Assembly (NCBI GenBank): GCA_963706515.1
Contig: CAVPMW010000002.1
Span: 310,001-374,000 of the forward strand
DNA from: CAVPMW01 sp963706515
GTDB taxonomy: Bacteria; Chloroflexota; Anaerolineae; Anaerolineales; UBA4823
DNA: 64,000 nucleotides
Direction of reading: 5' to 3'
Part shown: piece by piece, positions 10,211 through 19,377 of the stretch
Position numbering within the stretch: the first letter of the stretch is position 1
Layout: every line of letters begins with the position of its first letter
Translations under genes and position numbers: made by a program
Notes under the pieces: model-generated
Databases searched by the model: none
The model's input: only the letters and a program-made list of their open reading frames with translations
Told to the model about the DNA's origin: nothing

Positions 10211-10330
10211 TCAGGTTCTGAGCCATAATCGAGCAGGGTGGATGCTGCGAAGATTGGACTTCAACCGCTGTGTTTGTTTAGCGTTGGTTGGACGAATACC
10301 AGCACATAATTTATCGAGAAGGAGATTAGT

Positions 10331-10678
10331 ATGATAGAAGAACCCGTCCACGTGAGTGATGCTGCATTTGAAAAAACTGTCATGCAGTCGGTATTGCCCA
10401 CGATAGTGGATTTTTGGGCGCCTTGGTGCTCACCGTGCCGCATGGTGGCGCCTACGTTGGAGAAGCTGGCGAAGGAATACGCCGGAAAATTATTGGTGGC
10501 TAAGGTGAATACGGACGATAACCCGGATTGGGCGAATAAATTTGGAGTCCAGGGTATTCCTACGATGCTGTTTGTATCCAATGGAAAAGTCGTGCACCGC
10601 CAGGTGGGAGCTTTACCGGAGCCTGTCTTGCGCGATATCGTGACTCAATTTATGGACGTCATCGCAGAGAAGAAGTAA
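10331..10678 (+). CDS. trxA: Thioredoxin
   Basis: Cytoplasmic thiol-disulfide reductant of 115 residues with the standard fold. The active site is WCSPC in FWAPWCSPCRMVAP; Ser replaces the usual Gly between the cysteines. The cis-Pro loop is GIPTMLFV. A strong ribosome-binding site (AAGGAG) precedes the ATG at 10331. It is a single gene, ending at a strong bidirectional terminator shared with murA. Confidence 0.95.
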   Translation: MIEEPVHVSDAAFEKTVMQSVLPTIVDFWAPWCSPCRMVAPTLEKLAKEYAGKLLVAKVNTDDNPDWANKFGVQGIPTMLFVSNGKVVHRQVGALPEPVLRDIVTQFMDVIAEKK

Positions 10679-10707
10679 CCAGCCTGAAATTAAACTGCCG
10701 TCCAGGG

Positions 10708-10753
10708 AAAAGAGGATGGTTTACCGGTATCCACCGGCGTACCATCCTCTTTT
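10708..10753. terminator. Bidirectional intrinsic terminator between trxA and murA
   Basis: Arms AAAAGAGGATGGT (10708-10720) and ACCATCCTCTTTT (10741-10753) pair perfectly, with an inner CCGG/CCGG stem. T-runs on both strands let it end the convergent trxA and murA transcripts. Confidence 0.85.
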
Positions 10754-10762
10754 TCATTTCTC

Positions 10763-12055
10763 CTAATCGCCGGGAACCCGCTCGATCTTTGCTCCCAGCG
10801 CCTGCAGCTTGGCATCGACCTTTTCGTAGCCGCGATCGATCTGGCCAACGTTGCGGATCACCGATTTCCCCTGGGCGGCGAGGGCAGCCAGCACCAACGC
10901 CATCCCGGCGCGAATATCCGGGCTTTCCAATTTCTCTCCGGCGAGCACCGACGGTCCTTGAACGATACAGCGGTGTGGGTCGCACAGGACGATTTGGGCG
11001 CCCATACTGACCAGCTTATCGATGAAGAACATCCGGCTGGGGTACATCCAATCATGGAAGAGGACGCTTCCTTTAGATTGGGTGGCAATAACGATTGCTA
11101 TGCTCATCAAGTCGGTAGGGAAGGCCGGCCAGGGCATATCGCTGATGCTGGGGATGGCATCCCCTAAATCGGGTGAGATTTCCAAAGTTTGCTCGGCGGG
11201 TACCAGCACGGCCTCGCCCTCGACGTGCCAGGAGGCACCAAGCCTGCCCAGGACAATTTTGATCATTTCCAGGTACTCCGGCCCAGCGTTATTGATGCGG
11301 ATTGAGCCGTGGGTGACGATTGCTGCCCCGATGAAACTGACTACCTCGAGGTAATCCGGTCCAATGCTGTATTCGCCGCCGTGCAGGCGGGAGACTCCCT
11401 CGATGTGCAGAGTGTTCGAGCCGATATTTTCAATATTAGCGCCTAATTTATTCAAGAAATGGCATAATTCCTGGACGTGCGGCTCTGAAGCGGCATTCCG
11501 CAAAATTGTATGACCTTTTGCGGTGACCGCTGCCATGATCGCATTCTCGGTGGCGGTAACGCTGGCCTCGTCGAGCAGGATATCCGCGCCGGTCAAGGAT
11601 CGGGCGCTGAAGCTGAACATATGCGCGATCCGGTTGTATTCGGCCTCCGCTCCCAGTGCACGCAGTGCCAGGATGTGCGTATCGACCCGGCGGCGTCCGA
11701 TTACGTCGCCTCCAGGCGGAGGGAGCTGGAGATATCCGGTGCGGGCTGACATCGGACCCGCCAGCAGCAGCGAAGCGCGAATGCGGCGGCACAGGTCCGG
11801 GTCCAGGCTGGCAGGGCGGACTTCTGAAGCGTGCACCCGCCAGCTGTGCTCGCTGAGCGATTCAATCCGCACTCCCAGGCTTTCGACTAACGAACGCATA
11901 TCGTGCACATCTCGAATTTCAGGGACATTATTCAGGATAACGGGTTCTTCGGTGAGCAGGCAGGCAGCCAGCAGAGGCAGCGCGGCATTCTTATTCCCGG
12001 AAGGGATGATCTCTCCATGGAGCTGATTGCCTCCCTGGATGATGAATTTCTCCAT
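10763..12055 (-). CDS. murA: UDP-N-acetylglucosamine 1-carboxyvinyltransferase, Asp-type active site
   Basis: Catalyses the first committed step of peptidoglycan synthesis, transfer of enolpyruvate from PEP to UDP-GlcNAc. The 430 residues give the EPSP-synthase-like two-domain fold, with SGNKNAALP at the N-terminus. The active-site loop reads PPGGDVIGRRRVDTH: the catalytic Cys of E. coli MurA (Cys115) is Asp117 here. Cys-to-Asp MurA enzymes, as in mycobacteria and chlamydiae, are active but not alkylated by fosfomycin, so intrinsic resistance is expected. An AGGAG lies 12 nt upstream of the ATG. Its presence implies a peptidoglycan cell wall. Confidence 0.95.
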   Translation of the reverse strand: MEKFIIQGGNQLHGEIIPSGNKNAALPLLAACLLTEEPVILNNVPEIRDVHDMRSLVESLGVRIESLSEHSWRVHASEVRPASLDPDLCRRIRASLLLAGPMSARTGYLQLPPPGGDVIGRRRVDTHILALRALGAEAEYNRIAHMFSFSARSLTGADILLDEASVTATENAIMAAVTAKGHTILRNAASEPHVQELCHFLNKLGANIENIGSNTLHIEGVSRLHGGEYSIGPDYLEVVSFIGAAIVTHGSIRINNAGPEYLEMIKIVLGRLGASWHVEGEAVLVPAEQTLEISPDLGDAIPSISDMPWPAFPTDLMSIAIVIATQSKGSVLFHDWMYPSRMFFIDKLVSMGAQIVLCDPHRCIVQGPSVLAGEKLESPDIRAGMALVLAALAAQGKSVIRNVGQIDRGYEKVDAKLQALGAKIERVPGD

Positions 12056-12100
12056 AAATAATTATTCTCCTGTTAGGATTTGCGGTTGAAAGCGAAGAGT

Positions 12101-12356
12101 CCGAAAACATGACGCATCCCGATCTCATGTTCGGTTTTATTCATAATGAAATAAGCCCCACCCCTGCCCTCTCTCCAAAATCGGGAGGGGAAATTTCCGA
12201 AAACGAGGTTCAGGTGGCGCTAAAGCGCCACCTGAACCTCGTTTTCGGATAAGATTCCCCCTTCCACGGGAAGGGGGCCAGGGGGATGGGAATGATTATC
12301 ATTAACATAAATGATTTCCACGAAAAGATTAATTTCGGGGTGAATCATGTTTTCGG
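12101..12356. repeat. 256-bp nested palindromic element with terminal inverted repeats
   Basis: The ends match in inverted orientation: CCGAAAACATGA at 12101-12112 and TCATGTTTTCGG at 12345-12356, with weaker matching over about 25 bp. Inside are two C/G-run hairpins (about 12168-12190 and 12257-12280) flanking a central perfect 25-bp stem with a TAAA loop (12196-12249, arms starting TCCGAAAACGAGG). No open reading frame of note lies in it. It fills most of the 396-bp murA-pilD gap and resembles a MITE or a compound REP-like element. Confidence 0.65.
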
Positions 12357-12439
12357 TAATTCCTTCGAATATCCACATACGCGGGTTATTGTACACTTAA
12401 ACCATCATATTTGAGAGTTATACGAATCTCAATAACATT

Positions 12440-12445
12440 TATAAT
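12440..12445 (+). promoter_or_regulatory. -10 box just upstream of the pilD start
   Basis: A perfect TATAAT at 12440-12445 ends 6 bp before the GTG start of pilD, so the transcript may begin at or next to the start codon. No Shine-Dalgarno sequence is visible. No convincing -35 box at standard spacing. Confidence 0.35.
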
Positions 12446-12451
12446 TACGCT

Positions 12452-13234
12452 GTGTTTGTCAATATTATTTGGCTGATTCCGTTAGGCTGGGCTGCCGGGG
12501 CCTTGGCTAACTACCTGGCGGATGCGTTGCCTTTTCAGCGCAGACTGCCACTTCCCGCGTGCGTCTTCTGCAAAGCCCGCCAGCCGCTGTTCAATTACTT
12601 TTTCTGGCCCAGGAAATGCGCAGCCTGTGGGCAGCGCCGTCCTTTGCGCGTCTTTATCGTCGAGCTGGCTGCTATCGCCATCACCATCTGGTTGTGGTAT
12701 TACCCGCCTACTCAGTCCAATTTTGTGATGTATCTGCTCTTGACCGAATATTTCGGGGTGGTGGTGGTGATCGACCTGGAACACCACCTGATCCTGCACC
12801 AGGTGAGCATCTTCGGCGCAGCTCTTGGGCTGGTTATTGGCTGGATGCTCCACGGACCGCGCGCCACAATCCTGGGAGGCGTGGCTGGTTTCACGATCAT
12901 GTTAGGACTATATTATGCAGGAATTCTTTTAATGAAGCTTCTAAATCGTAAAAGTGCCCCGGCTCAGCCAGGTGATGAGCAGGAGACGGAAGCCCTGGGC
13001 TTTGGCGATGTTGCACTGGGTGGTGTGATCGGCCTGGTGCTGGGGTGGCCTGGAATTATTGCCGGGCTTACCTTCGCCATTTTGATCGGGGGTGCGGTCA
13101 GCCTGGTCTATCTGCTCATCGCGCTGGTCCGCCGGCGCTACCACGCCTTTTCAGCGATCCCTTATGGTCCTTTTCTCATCGCCGGAGCGTTATGGCTGCT
13201 GTATTTTCGCGACGCGATACTAACACATCTGTAA
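12452..13234 (+). CDS. pilD: Prepilin peptidase (A24 family)
   Basis: Membrane aspartyl protease that cleaves, and often N-methylates, type IV pilin-like and Tad pilin precursors. The 260 residues show an N-terminal helix, then two Cys pairs (CVFC and CAACG) in the cytoplasmic methylation domain, and multiple membrane helices. The two catalytic Asp residues are in VVIDLEHHL and GFGDV, matching the A24 pattern. The start is GTG and may be leaderless. It heads the surface-structure block that continues with TadE/TadG-like genes. Confidence 0.9.
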   Translation: MFVNIIWLIPLGWAAGALANYLADALPFQRRLPLPACVFCKARQPLFNYFFWPRKCAACGQRRPLRVFIVELAAIAITIWLWYYPPTQSNFVMYLLLTEYFGVVVVIDLEHHLILHQVSIFGAALGLVIGWMLHGPRATILGGVAGFTIMLGLYYAGILLMKLLNRKSAPAQPGDEQETEALGFGDVALGGVIGLVLGWPGIIAGLTFAILIGGAVSLVYLLIALVRRRYHAFSAIPYGPFLIAGALWLLYFRDAILTHL

Positions 13235-13382
13235 ACTGGTTTAACCGAGGCTAGTACCAAAGGTCTATATTAATGTTGAATTGTATAACATATAATTAAT
13301 GCAACGAGAATTACCGTTTTATTCGGGGTAGAATATTAATGGCAAATAGAAATAAAGGCTCTGAGCCCTGCTGTCGCAGGGA

Positions 13383-14165
13383 ATGAGTCATAAATGGTCA
13401 AAATTGTACGAAACAGAGAAGGAGAACGGTTTGAACGAAAGAGCTGGTAAAAGAATTTCAATCAAAGCCTGGTTGCGAATGGGGAAGAAGGGCCAGAGTT
13501 TTGTTGAGCTCGCCATTTTATTCCCGCTCTTAATTATGCTTCTTTCGGGGGTCGTGGAATTCGGCTTCCTGTTGAACCAATACCTGGATCTGCTGGATGG
13601 CGCCCGTGAAGCAGCGCGCTTTGCCAGCGATGGCGACCCTTTCAACCGCGTGGGGATAACCTGTGTTGCTCCCAGCCACGCCCTTCCACCGGTCACCAAT
13701 GATTTCTATCAGCAAACCGCATATTTGGCTGTTCAAACCATCGAGCAAGAGACCCCCAATCCATTGAATCCAATCCAGCATTTATTTCAGCTGCGCTTGA
13801 ACCCGAATACGGACGATGTCGTTATCTCAGCATATGGAATTTCTAGCGGAACTATCGCAGATCGCTATCCACATCCACCCGCCGATTTGCCTTGTGGAGG
13901 CGAAACCAACGGTGAATGGCATTTATGGGGCTCCGGCGGTGCCTGTTCGGGAGATTCGTGCAACCCTTCCGGTTTGAGCAATGCCGACATCGCCTCACGC
14001 CTGAGCGGCGCCGCTCCCAACACCGGTGCGGTGTCTGTGGAAATTATGTATGATTACCACCAGGTGCTCGGCCTGCCCTGGCTGACTGCCTTCGTTCCCA
14101 ATCCCATTCACGTCCGTGTATTTGCAATCATGCCGCTGGTATCGGCTGAGCCAACATCCCCGTGA
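13383..14165 (+). CDS. TadE-like pseudopilin
   Basis: TadE-like protein for a Tad/Flp-type pilus or related secretion complex. The N-terminal segment GQSFVELAILFPLLIML is the class signature, with the Glu five residues after the Gly and a hydrophobic helix, suitable for cleavage by the upstream prepilin peptidase. The rest (about 200 residues) is extracytoplasmic with paired Cys. ATG 13383 has a weak GGGA upstream, whereas AAGGAG at 13419-13424 favours an in-frame TTG at 13431, which also gives the more usual short N-terminus. The stop at 14165 is 1 bp before the next ATG. Confidence 0.8.
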   Translation: MSHKWSKLYETEKENGLNERAGKRISIKAWLRMGKKGQSFVELAILFPLLIMLLSGVVEFGFLLNQYLDLLDGAREAARFASDGDPFNRVGITCVAPSHALPPVTNDFYQQTAYLAVQTIEQETPNPLNPIQHLFQLRLNPNTDDVVISAYGISSGTIADRYPHPPADLPCGGETNGEWHLWGSGGACSGDSCNPSGLSNADIASRLSGAAPNTGAVSVEIMYDYHQVLGLPWLTAFVPNPIHVRVFAIMPLVSAEPTSP

Positions 14166-14166
14166 G

Positions 14167-15590
14167 ATGAGCATGACTATGATGCGCTTACTACGCTTCT
14201 CCAAGAATAAAGAAAAAGGCCAGGTGCTGGTTATCGTCGCCGTGGCTTTCATTGCACTGCTGGCATTCGTTGGCCTGACCGTCGATGTCGGCCAGCTGTT
14301 CATCCAGTATGCGCACTTGCGCCGGGGGGTGGATGCAGCCTCGCTGGCTGCAGCTGCCCAGTTCCGTGAGTTCCGCACGATCGATGAGATGACTGCCGCC
14401 GCCAATGAGTTCCTGCGCCTGAATGGCATCCCGGATGCGAATTCCGTAGTTCAAGTGTGCGACCCATTGGCGACGCCGCTTGATACCGAGCTGTGTTCAG
14501 CACCCTACCGGCGCAAGCTGGTCCGAGTGCGCGCCAGCACGAGAGTGACATTCTCGTTCTTGCCGGTCATCGGCATCTATGACACCACGCTCACCGCCCG
14601 CGCAGTCGGCGAAGCTGCTTCGCTGGATGTTGTCCTGGTTATCGACCGTTCTGCCTCGATGGCCAGCGACAGCCACGTGCCCGATCCAAAAGTCATGTCC
14701 TGCAACCCGCATAACTGCCATCCCTTCGAGGAAGTGCGCGCGGCCGCCAAGGCTTTCGTGGATAATCTATACTTCCCCTACGACCGGGTTGCGGTGGTCA
14801 CTTTGGACCAGCAGATTACGCTTGCCCAAAACCTCACTACCGATCACGACGTTGCCATAGCTGCGCTGGATGCACTGACTGTCATGCCCGAGCCGGGCAA
14901 CCCGCCCTGCAATTATGCCCCAGGACAGGATTGGGTGAACGGTGTCTGGAGTCCCATCGGAGTATTAGATCCATCCGGCTGCACCACGACCAACATCGGC
15001 GGCGGGCTTATTCGGCGCAGGTGCAGCGCTATCTGACGCTAACTTACATGCGCAGCGATTCCTTGTGGGTGGTGGTGCTGATTACCGATGGCGCCGCCAA
15101 CCATACTCTATCCGATGTGCCCGGCTATCCCTAATGGCTTCTGCCCGGCGACTACCTGGCTCCAGGATGACTGCAACACCAACCAGCCGGAGAATATTGC
15201 CTATGATTCGGATGGCGATGGTATCAATGATTCGTTTTTACATAATTACTACCGCGACTTCTGCCCGATCTGCCGCGATGCGGAAGTGAATGGCACCACA
15301 ACCCGTCACGAATGGGCATACCGACCCCGACCATTACGATGCTGACGATTACGCCCGCGACCAGGCGGATGTTGGTAACCGTTAGCAATCGCGACATGAT
15401 CTTCTTCACCATCGGTCTCGGCCCGCAGGTCGAGCATACCACCCTGGGTCGCCCGGATGCTGGTTGACAGCTGCTGCAGTATATTGCGGATGTGGCGCAT
15501 GGGCAGTTCTACGCCTCCGCCTCACCCGCCGATTTGGGGCACATTTTCGAGGATATCGCCCAACGCATCTTTACGAGGATCACGAGATAA
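14167..15590 (+). pseudogene. TadG-like protein with von Willebrand factor A domain (multiple frameshifts)
   Basis: The first 290 residues read cleanly: a KGQVLVIVAVAFIALLAF TadG-type N-terminal helix, a pilus-assembly region, then a vWA domain whose MIDAS motif is DRSAS. After about 15010 the frame changes at least four times (near 15010, 15130, 15320, 15390 and 15465), yet vWA-like text continues across frames (VVVLITDGA, MIFFTIGLGPQVEH, HIFEDIAQRIF) to a TAA at 15588-15590. TadG proteins belong to Tad pilus loci; the vWA/MIDAS domain would bind a divalent metal and protein or matrix ligands. Either an error-rich stretch or a real pseudogene. Confidence 0.75.
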
Positions 15591-15592
15591 CC

Positions 15593-18216
15593 ATGGACGC
15601 AAAACATAACCTACCTATCCAACGATCCGGACCTCATCCTATAGGACGCTCAGCGCAGGGCATGGTCGAGTTTGCCATAGCCTTGCCGGTTCTGCTGCTG
15701 CTGGTCTTCGGCGTCATCGAGTTTGCGCGCGTTTTTCAGGCCTGGCTGTCGGTCGAGAACGGCGCGCGGGTAGGGGTGCGTTATGCAGTTACTGGAGAAT
15801 TTAACCCGGTATATTGCGCGGCTGCGGGTGCAGCTACCGGATTAACTGCGGCGGATGCTGCCGACGGGCAGATCGATTGCCATGTCCCGCCATCCTTCGA
15901 TGTTGACCACTATGAAGACTACGAAGCTACGATCATCGACTGGGCGCGCATTCCCTCCATCCGGGATGCCGCCAATGCGGGCGCCATGGCGATCCAAAAA
16001 GACACCACCGCCACCGTGCACAACCCCCGTTTCTTCAAAATCACCATCTGCTCTTCGCGCGATGCTGACGAAGACCACGTCGCAGATTTTGGCTTCAGTC
16101 CCGCGAACACGAATAGCTTTACCCCCGCCAGCTGTTCGCCGCGCGACGACGGCGGCGGCCCAGGTGACCGGGTTACCGTGGTGGTCGATTTCAACCACCC
16201 CTTGATCCTCCCGTTCATCAGCAACATCTGGCCAATGGCAGACCTGACCGCCCGCCGGGACGGGGTGGTGGAGCGCTTCCGCACCACGCGGGTGATCAAC
16301 CTGCCGGGTACGATCTCAATCCCCACTTTCACGAACACGCCTGTACCTCCGACGGAGACCTTCACGCCTCTACCTCCGACCGAGACTTTCACGCCTCTAC
16401 CTCCAACTCCCACTCCGGTAAACTGTGCCCTGTACAGCATTAGCCCGCTCACCGTAGGAATTGGCGGCGAGGTGAATTCAGCCCTGGTCAATAGCAGCCC
16501 GGATGACGTTTTTATCTCTCAGCTTGTCTTTCGATTGGCAGTATGCAGCCCAATTTGGAGCCTTGGTGGGTTCCCCTAACATGCTGGCCGACTGGCTGCG
16601 TGTGAATGGGGCAATCTATTGGGGCAATACGACGAACGATGCCACACCCTTCGACGATACCTCGCCAACCGATACCAACGGCGATAGTCCCGGCTCCTGG
16701 ACGGGACCGATCAGCTTATGGGCAGGTGCCGCCTTACCCTTTACCGCCGACCTGGATAATGAATGGGACACTTTTGATACGGAAATGCTCGGCACAGACT
16801 TCGGCCTGACGATGATCCTCAGCAACGGCTGTATCGTCATCATGCCGCCGCATCCTCGCCCGCTGCCGGAGCCGGACTGCACCAAGTACTCGATCTCAGA
16901 TTTCGGTTATTCTGCTGGCGCTGGACAGATGGAAGCCGTGGTGACGAACGGCGATCGATTCGATACAACGGTCACCAGCATTGCCATCGATTGGGAAAAT
17001 ATCGACAGCCTGGTTGCGACGACGGGAGACACTTCGACCCTGATGGATTGGTTCCAGTGGAACTATTCCTCCGTCTGGGGTGAAGGAGACGGCGGCGCTA
17101 CCGATTCGAATTCGCCGACCGATACCGGGGCGGATTCGCCTTCCAGCTGGTCGGGACCCCTGGGCTTCGTCCATACCGGCAACTATTCGCTTAAGTTCGA
17201 CCTGGATCGGTCTAATGATGCCCCGGTGAACTGGTTATCCCTGTTCGGCGTGCAGTCCAGCGATATTGGCGTGCACGTCGTGTTCGATAATGGTTGTGTC
17301 CTCGACCGCCCGGTAACTCGTACCCACGTCGTCACCCCAACCCCGGATTGCAGCCTGATCAACCCGCAGAACCCACGCTTCGGCAGTGCCAACAACGATT
17401 TCCGCTTTAATGTTGTCAATAATAACGTGGCAACCGCTTACCTGATCAACTCCACCCTGATCTGGCCGACGAACTGGGGCATGTATTTCAACTACATGTC
17501 TTTCGATGGCTTCACCTATTACGATGTGGACTTCGAACAATTCTCCGGTGAATGCCGCCCCGAACCCCGCGCGCCCGCTGCCCGGGTTGTATTCGGCGCG
17601 TTGGGTCGCCGACTTCAACAACTGGCCGGCGTCCTATCCCAGCCCAGGCTACTTCAGCGGCAGGCTGGTCTTCCAGTTCCCCAACTGGGGCACCTGTGAG
17701 GTCTTCGCTGAAGGGACGATCATGCCTACCGCGACCTCCTCGCCGACGCGCACGCCCACCGTCACGCGGACGCCCACGGTAACCCGCACGCCTACCATCA
17801 CACCCACTCCGACGCGCACGCCGACGGTAACCCGCACGCCTACCGTTACCCGGACGCCAACGATCACCCAGACGCCTACGCGGACACTGACGCCTACGAT
17901 CACCCAGACGCCAACCCGTACGCCGACGCCTACTCGGACGCCGCTGGCTTCGCCTACACCCACGCGCACCGATACGTTCACGCCGCGTCCGACGCGCACG
18001 CCCACCCGCACGCCTACCATTACTCCGACTGTGATCATCAAGCCGACGGATACCCCCACGTTGACGCCGGTACCGACCCGCACGGCAACCCGGACGGTGT
18101 ATGCCTCGCCCACCATCGTGCCGCCGACCACGGTCGGTCCTACCTCGACCCGCACCTCCAATCCCACGCCTTCGCGGACGCCGACGATTACCCCGACCTT
18201 TAACCTGGACGGCTGA
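15593..18216 (+). CDS. TadE-like protein with tandem exported beta-domains and long Thr-Pro tail (frameshifted)
   Basis: The ATG at 15593 lies 2 bp after the tadG stop and starts a TadE-type N-terminus (SAQGMVEFAIALPVLLLLVF). A Tad extracytoplasmic region follows, then Pro/Thr linkers built on a repeated 27-bp unit (16346-16400). Two similar domains of about 135 residues come next (16424-16832 and 16878-17297), each with conserved Cys ends, the core SPTDTxxDSPxSW and a closing NGC; a third, diverged unit runs from about 17347. The last 160 residues are Thr-Pro-Arg repeats. Frame changes near 16530 and 17560 split it. Length is far above a usual TadE (under 250 residues), so it is probably a surface-exposed stalked protein. 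Confidence 0.65.
17738..18196 (+). repeat. Degenerate tandem repeat coding for Thr-Pro-Arg tail
   Basis: Imperfect 6-bp and 18-bp units of the ACGCCCACC/ACGCGGACG type repeat for about 460 bp, encoding blocks such as TPTVTRTPT. The low-complexity tail probably forms an extended, glycosylatable wall spacer. Such DNA is prone to slippage and mis-assembly. Confidence 0.8.
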
Positions 18217-18237
18217 TCTCGGAAAGGGTTATGCTAA

Positions 18238-19261
18238 ATGGCCAAGCATCGCAGATCGCATCGCAGATTTTCGTCGACCATCACTCGCATCGTGGAGCCT
18301 GCTCCTGCTGCTGGGAGTGGCGCTCTGGTTCCTCCCTGCCGCTGCCCAGACTGCGACGTTTTCCGTCTTTTTGCCCCTGATCCCGGGAAGCGGTCTTCCC
18401 TCGGTAATTCCAACGCCAACCCCGCCCTCCCTCGGGTGGACCGGCTACCGTGAGCGGGAAGGTCCTTAATGCTTCGACGGGGAATATCATCGGCGGCGCG
18501 CAGGTCTGTGTGGCGGGAACATCTTTATGTGATACCTCGGCTAACTCCCTGACTGGCGGTCACAACTACAGTATCAGCAATGTGCCCAGCGGTGATCGCA
18601 CCATCGTGGTGAACCCGCAGCCACCATATGTCCCTATCTCGCACATGTTCACCATCGTCGCCCAGCAGGTCAATACGATTAACTTTGCCCTGTCCTCCGG
18701 GGTGAGCGGCGACGAGATGCGCATCGTGCTCACCTGGAATACCACCCCACAGTACAATGGTATTGATAACGACCTGGACGCGTATTTGTGGTACCCAGAT
18801 TCCAGATAAGCCAATTTATTGGGGCAACAAATACGGCAATGGCTCAGATTGTGATTCGGTTATCCCTTTGTGTGTATGGACCACGACTACCAGCAGGGAT
18901 TTCGGTCCGGAAACGATGCATATCATTCACCAGCTGACTACTTATGTCAGACCATTATCAATTTGCCGTGTTCGATTACGCCCATGTCGTGGGAAATTAC
19001 CAGAATCCTAACCCGGTGCCGCCGATGACCCAATCCGGGGCGATGGTGGATGTGTATATTGCCAGCGGCGTCACCTCGTTTCACCGTCCCGCAGGTCGGC
19101 AGCGAAGATTGCTGGCTCGTCTTCGACTATAACGAACATACAGGTGTAGTTCACGCCGGGTGGTCTTGTACCTTTTGCAGATTATTGTCAGGACAATCGG
19201 CAATAACCTTTATCGGATTACTGTTACCCAGGAGCGTGTGGGTGGCATAAGAGAGCAATAA
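18238..19261 (+). pseudogene. Exported protein with carboxypeptidase-regulatory-like and YfaP (DUF2135)-like domains (multiple frameshifts)
   Basis: A basic N-terminus (MAKHRRSHRRF) shifts frame into a hydrophobic signal segment (SLLLLLGVALWFLPAAAQ), then SVFLPLIPG and a Pro/Thr linker. Near 18440 the frame changes to a beta-sandwich of the carboxypeptidase-regulatory type (TVSGKVLNASTGNIIGGAQV). After 18700 a DUF2135/YfaP-like stretch (MRIVLTW, DNDLDAYLWYPD, IYWGNKYGNG, GPETMHI) runs through several more frames to about 19261. At least four shifts break it, so no full-length product is encoded as written. It continues the surface-protein block. Confidence 0.6.
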
Positions 19262-19377
19262 CCGAACTGATCACGACCAGGCGCCGCCATCGGAAAACAC
19301 CCCTGGCGGCGCAAAACATAATGCAGAAAAAATAGAAACGCATTACAAATATGATGGGACAGGCTGAGGAGAGAACC

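Noticed and set aside
13303..13382. Possible c-di-GMP (GEMM) riboswitch before the TadE gene
   Set aside because: GGCAAAT and a CCCTGC/GCAGGG hairpin are present, but the conserved GEMM core and the second paired domain are missing.
17738..18196. CRISPR-like regular repeats
   Set aside because: Units are short, contiguous, in frame and code for Thr-Pro-Arg; there are no unique spacers.
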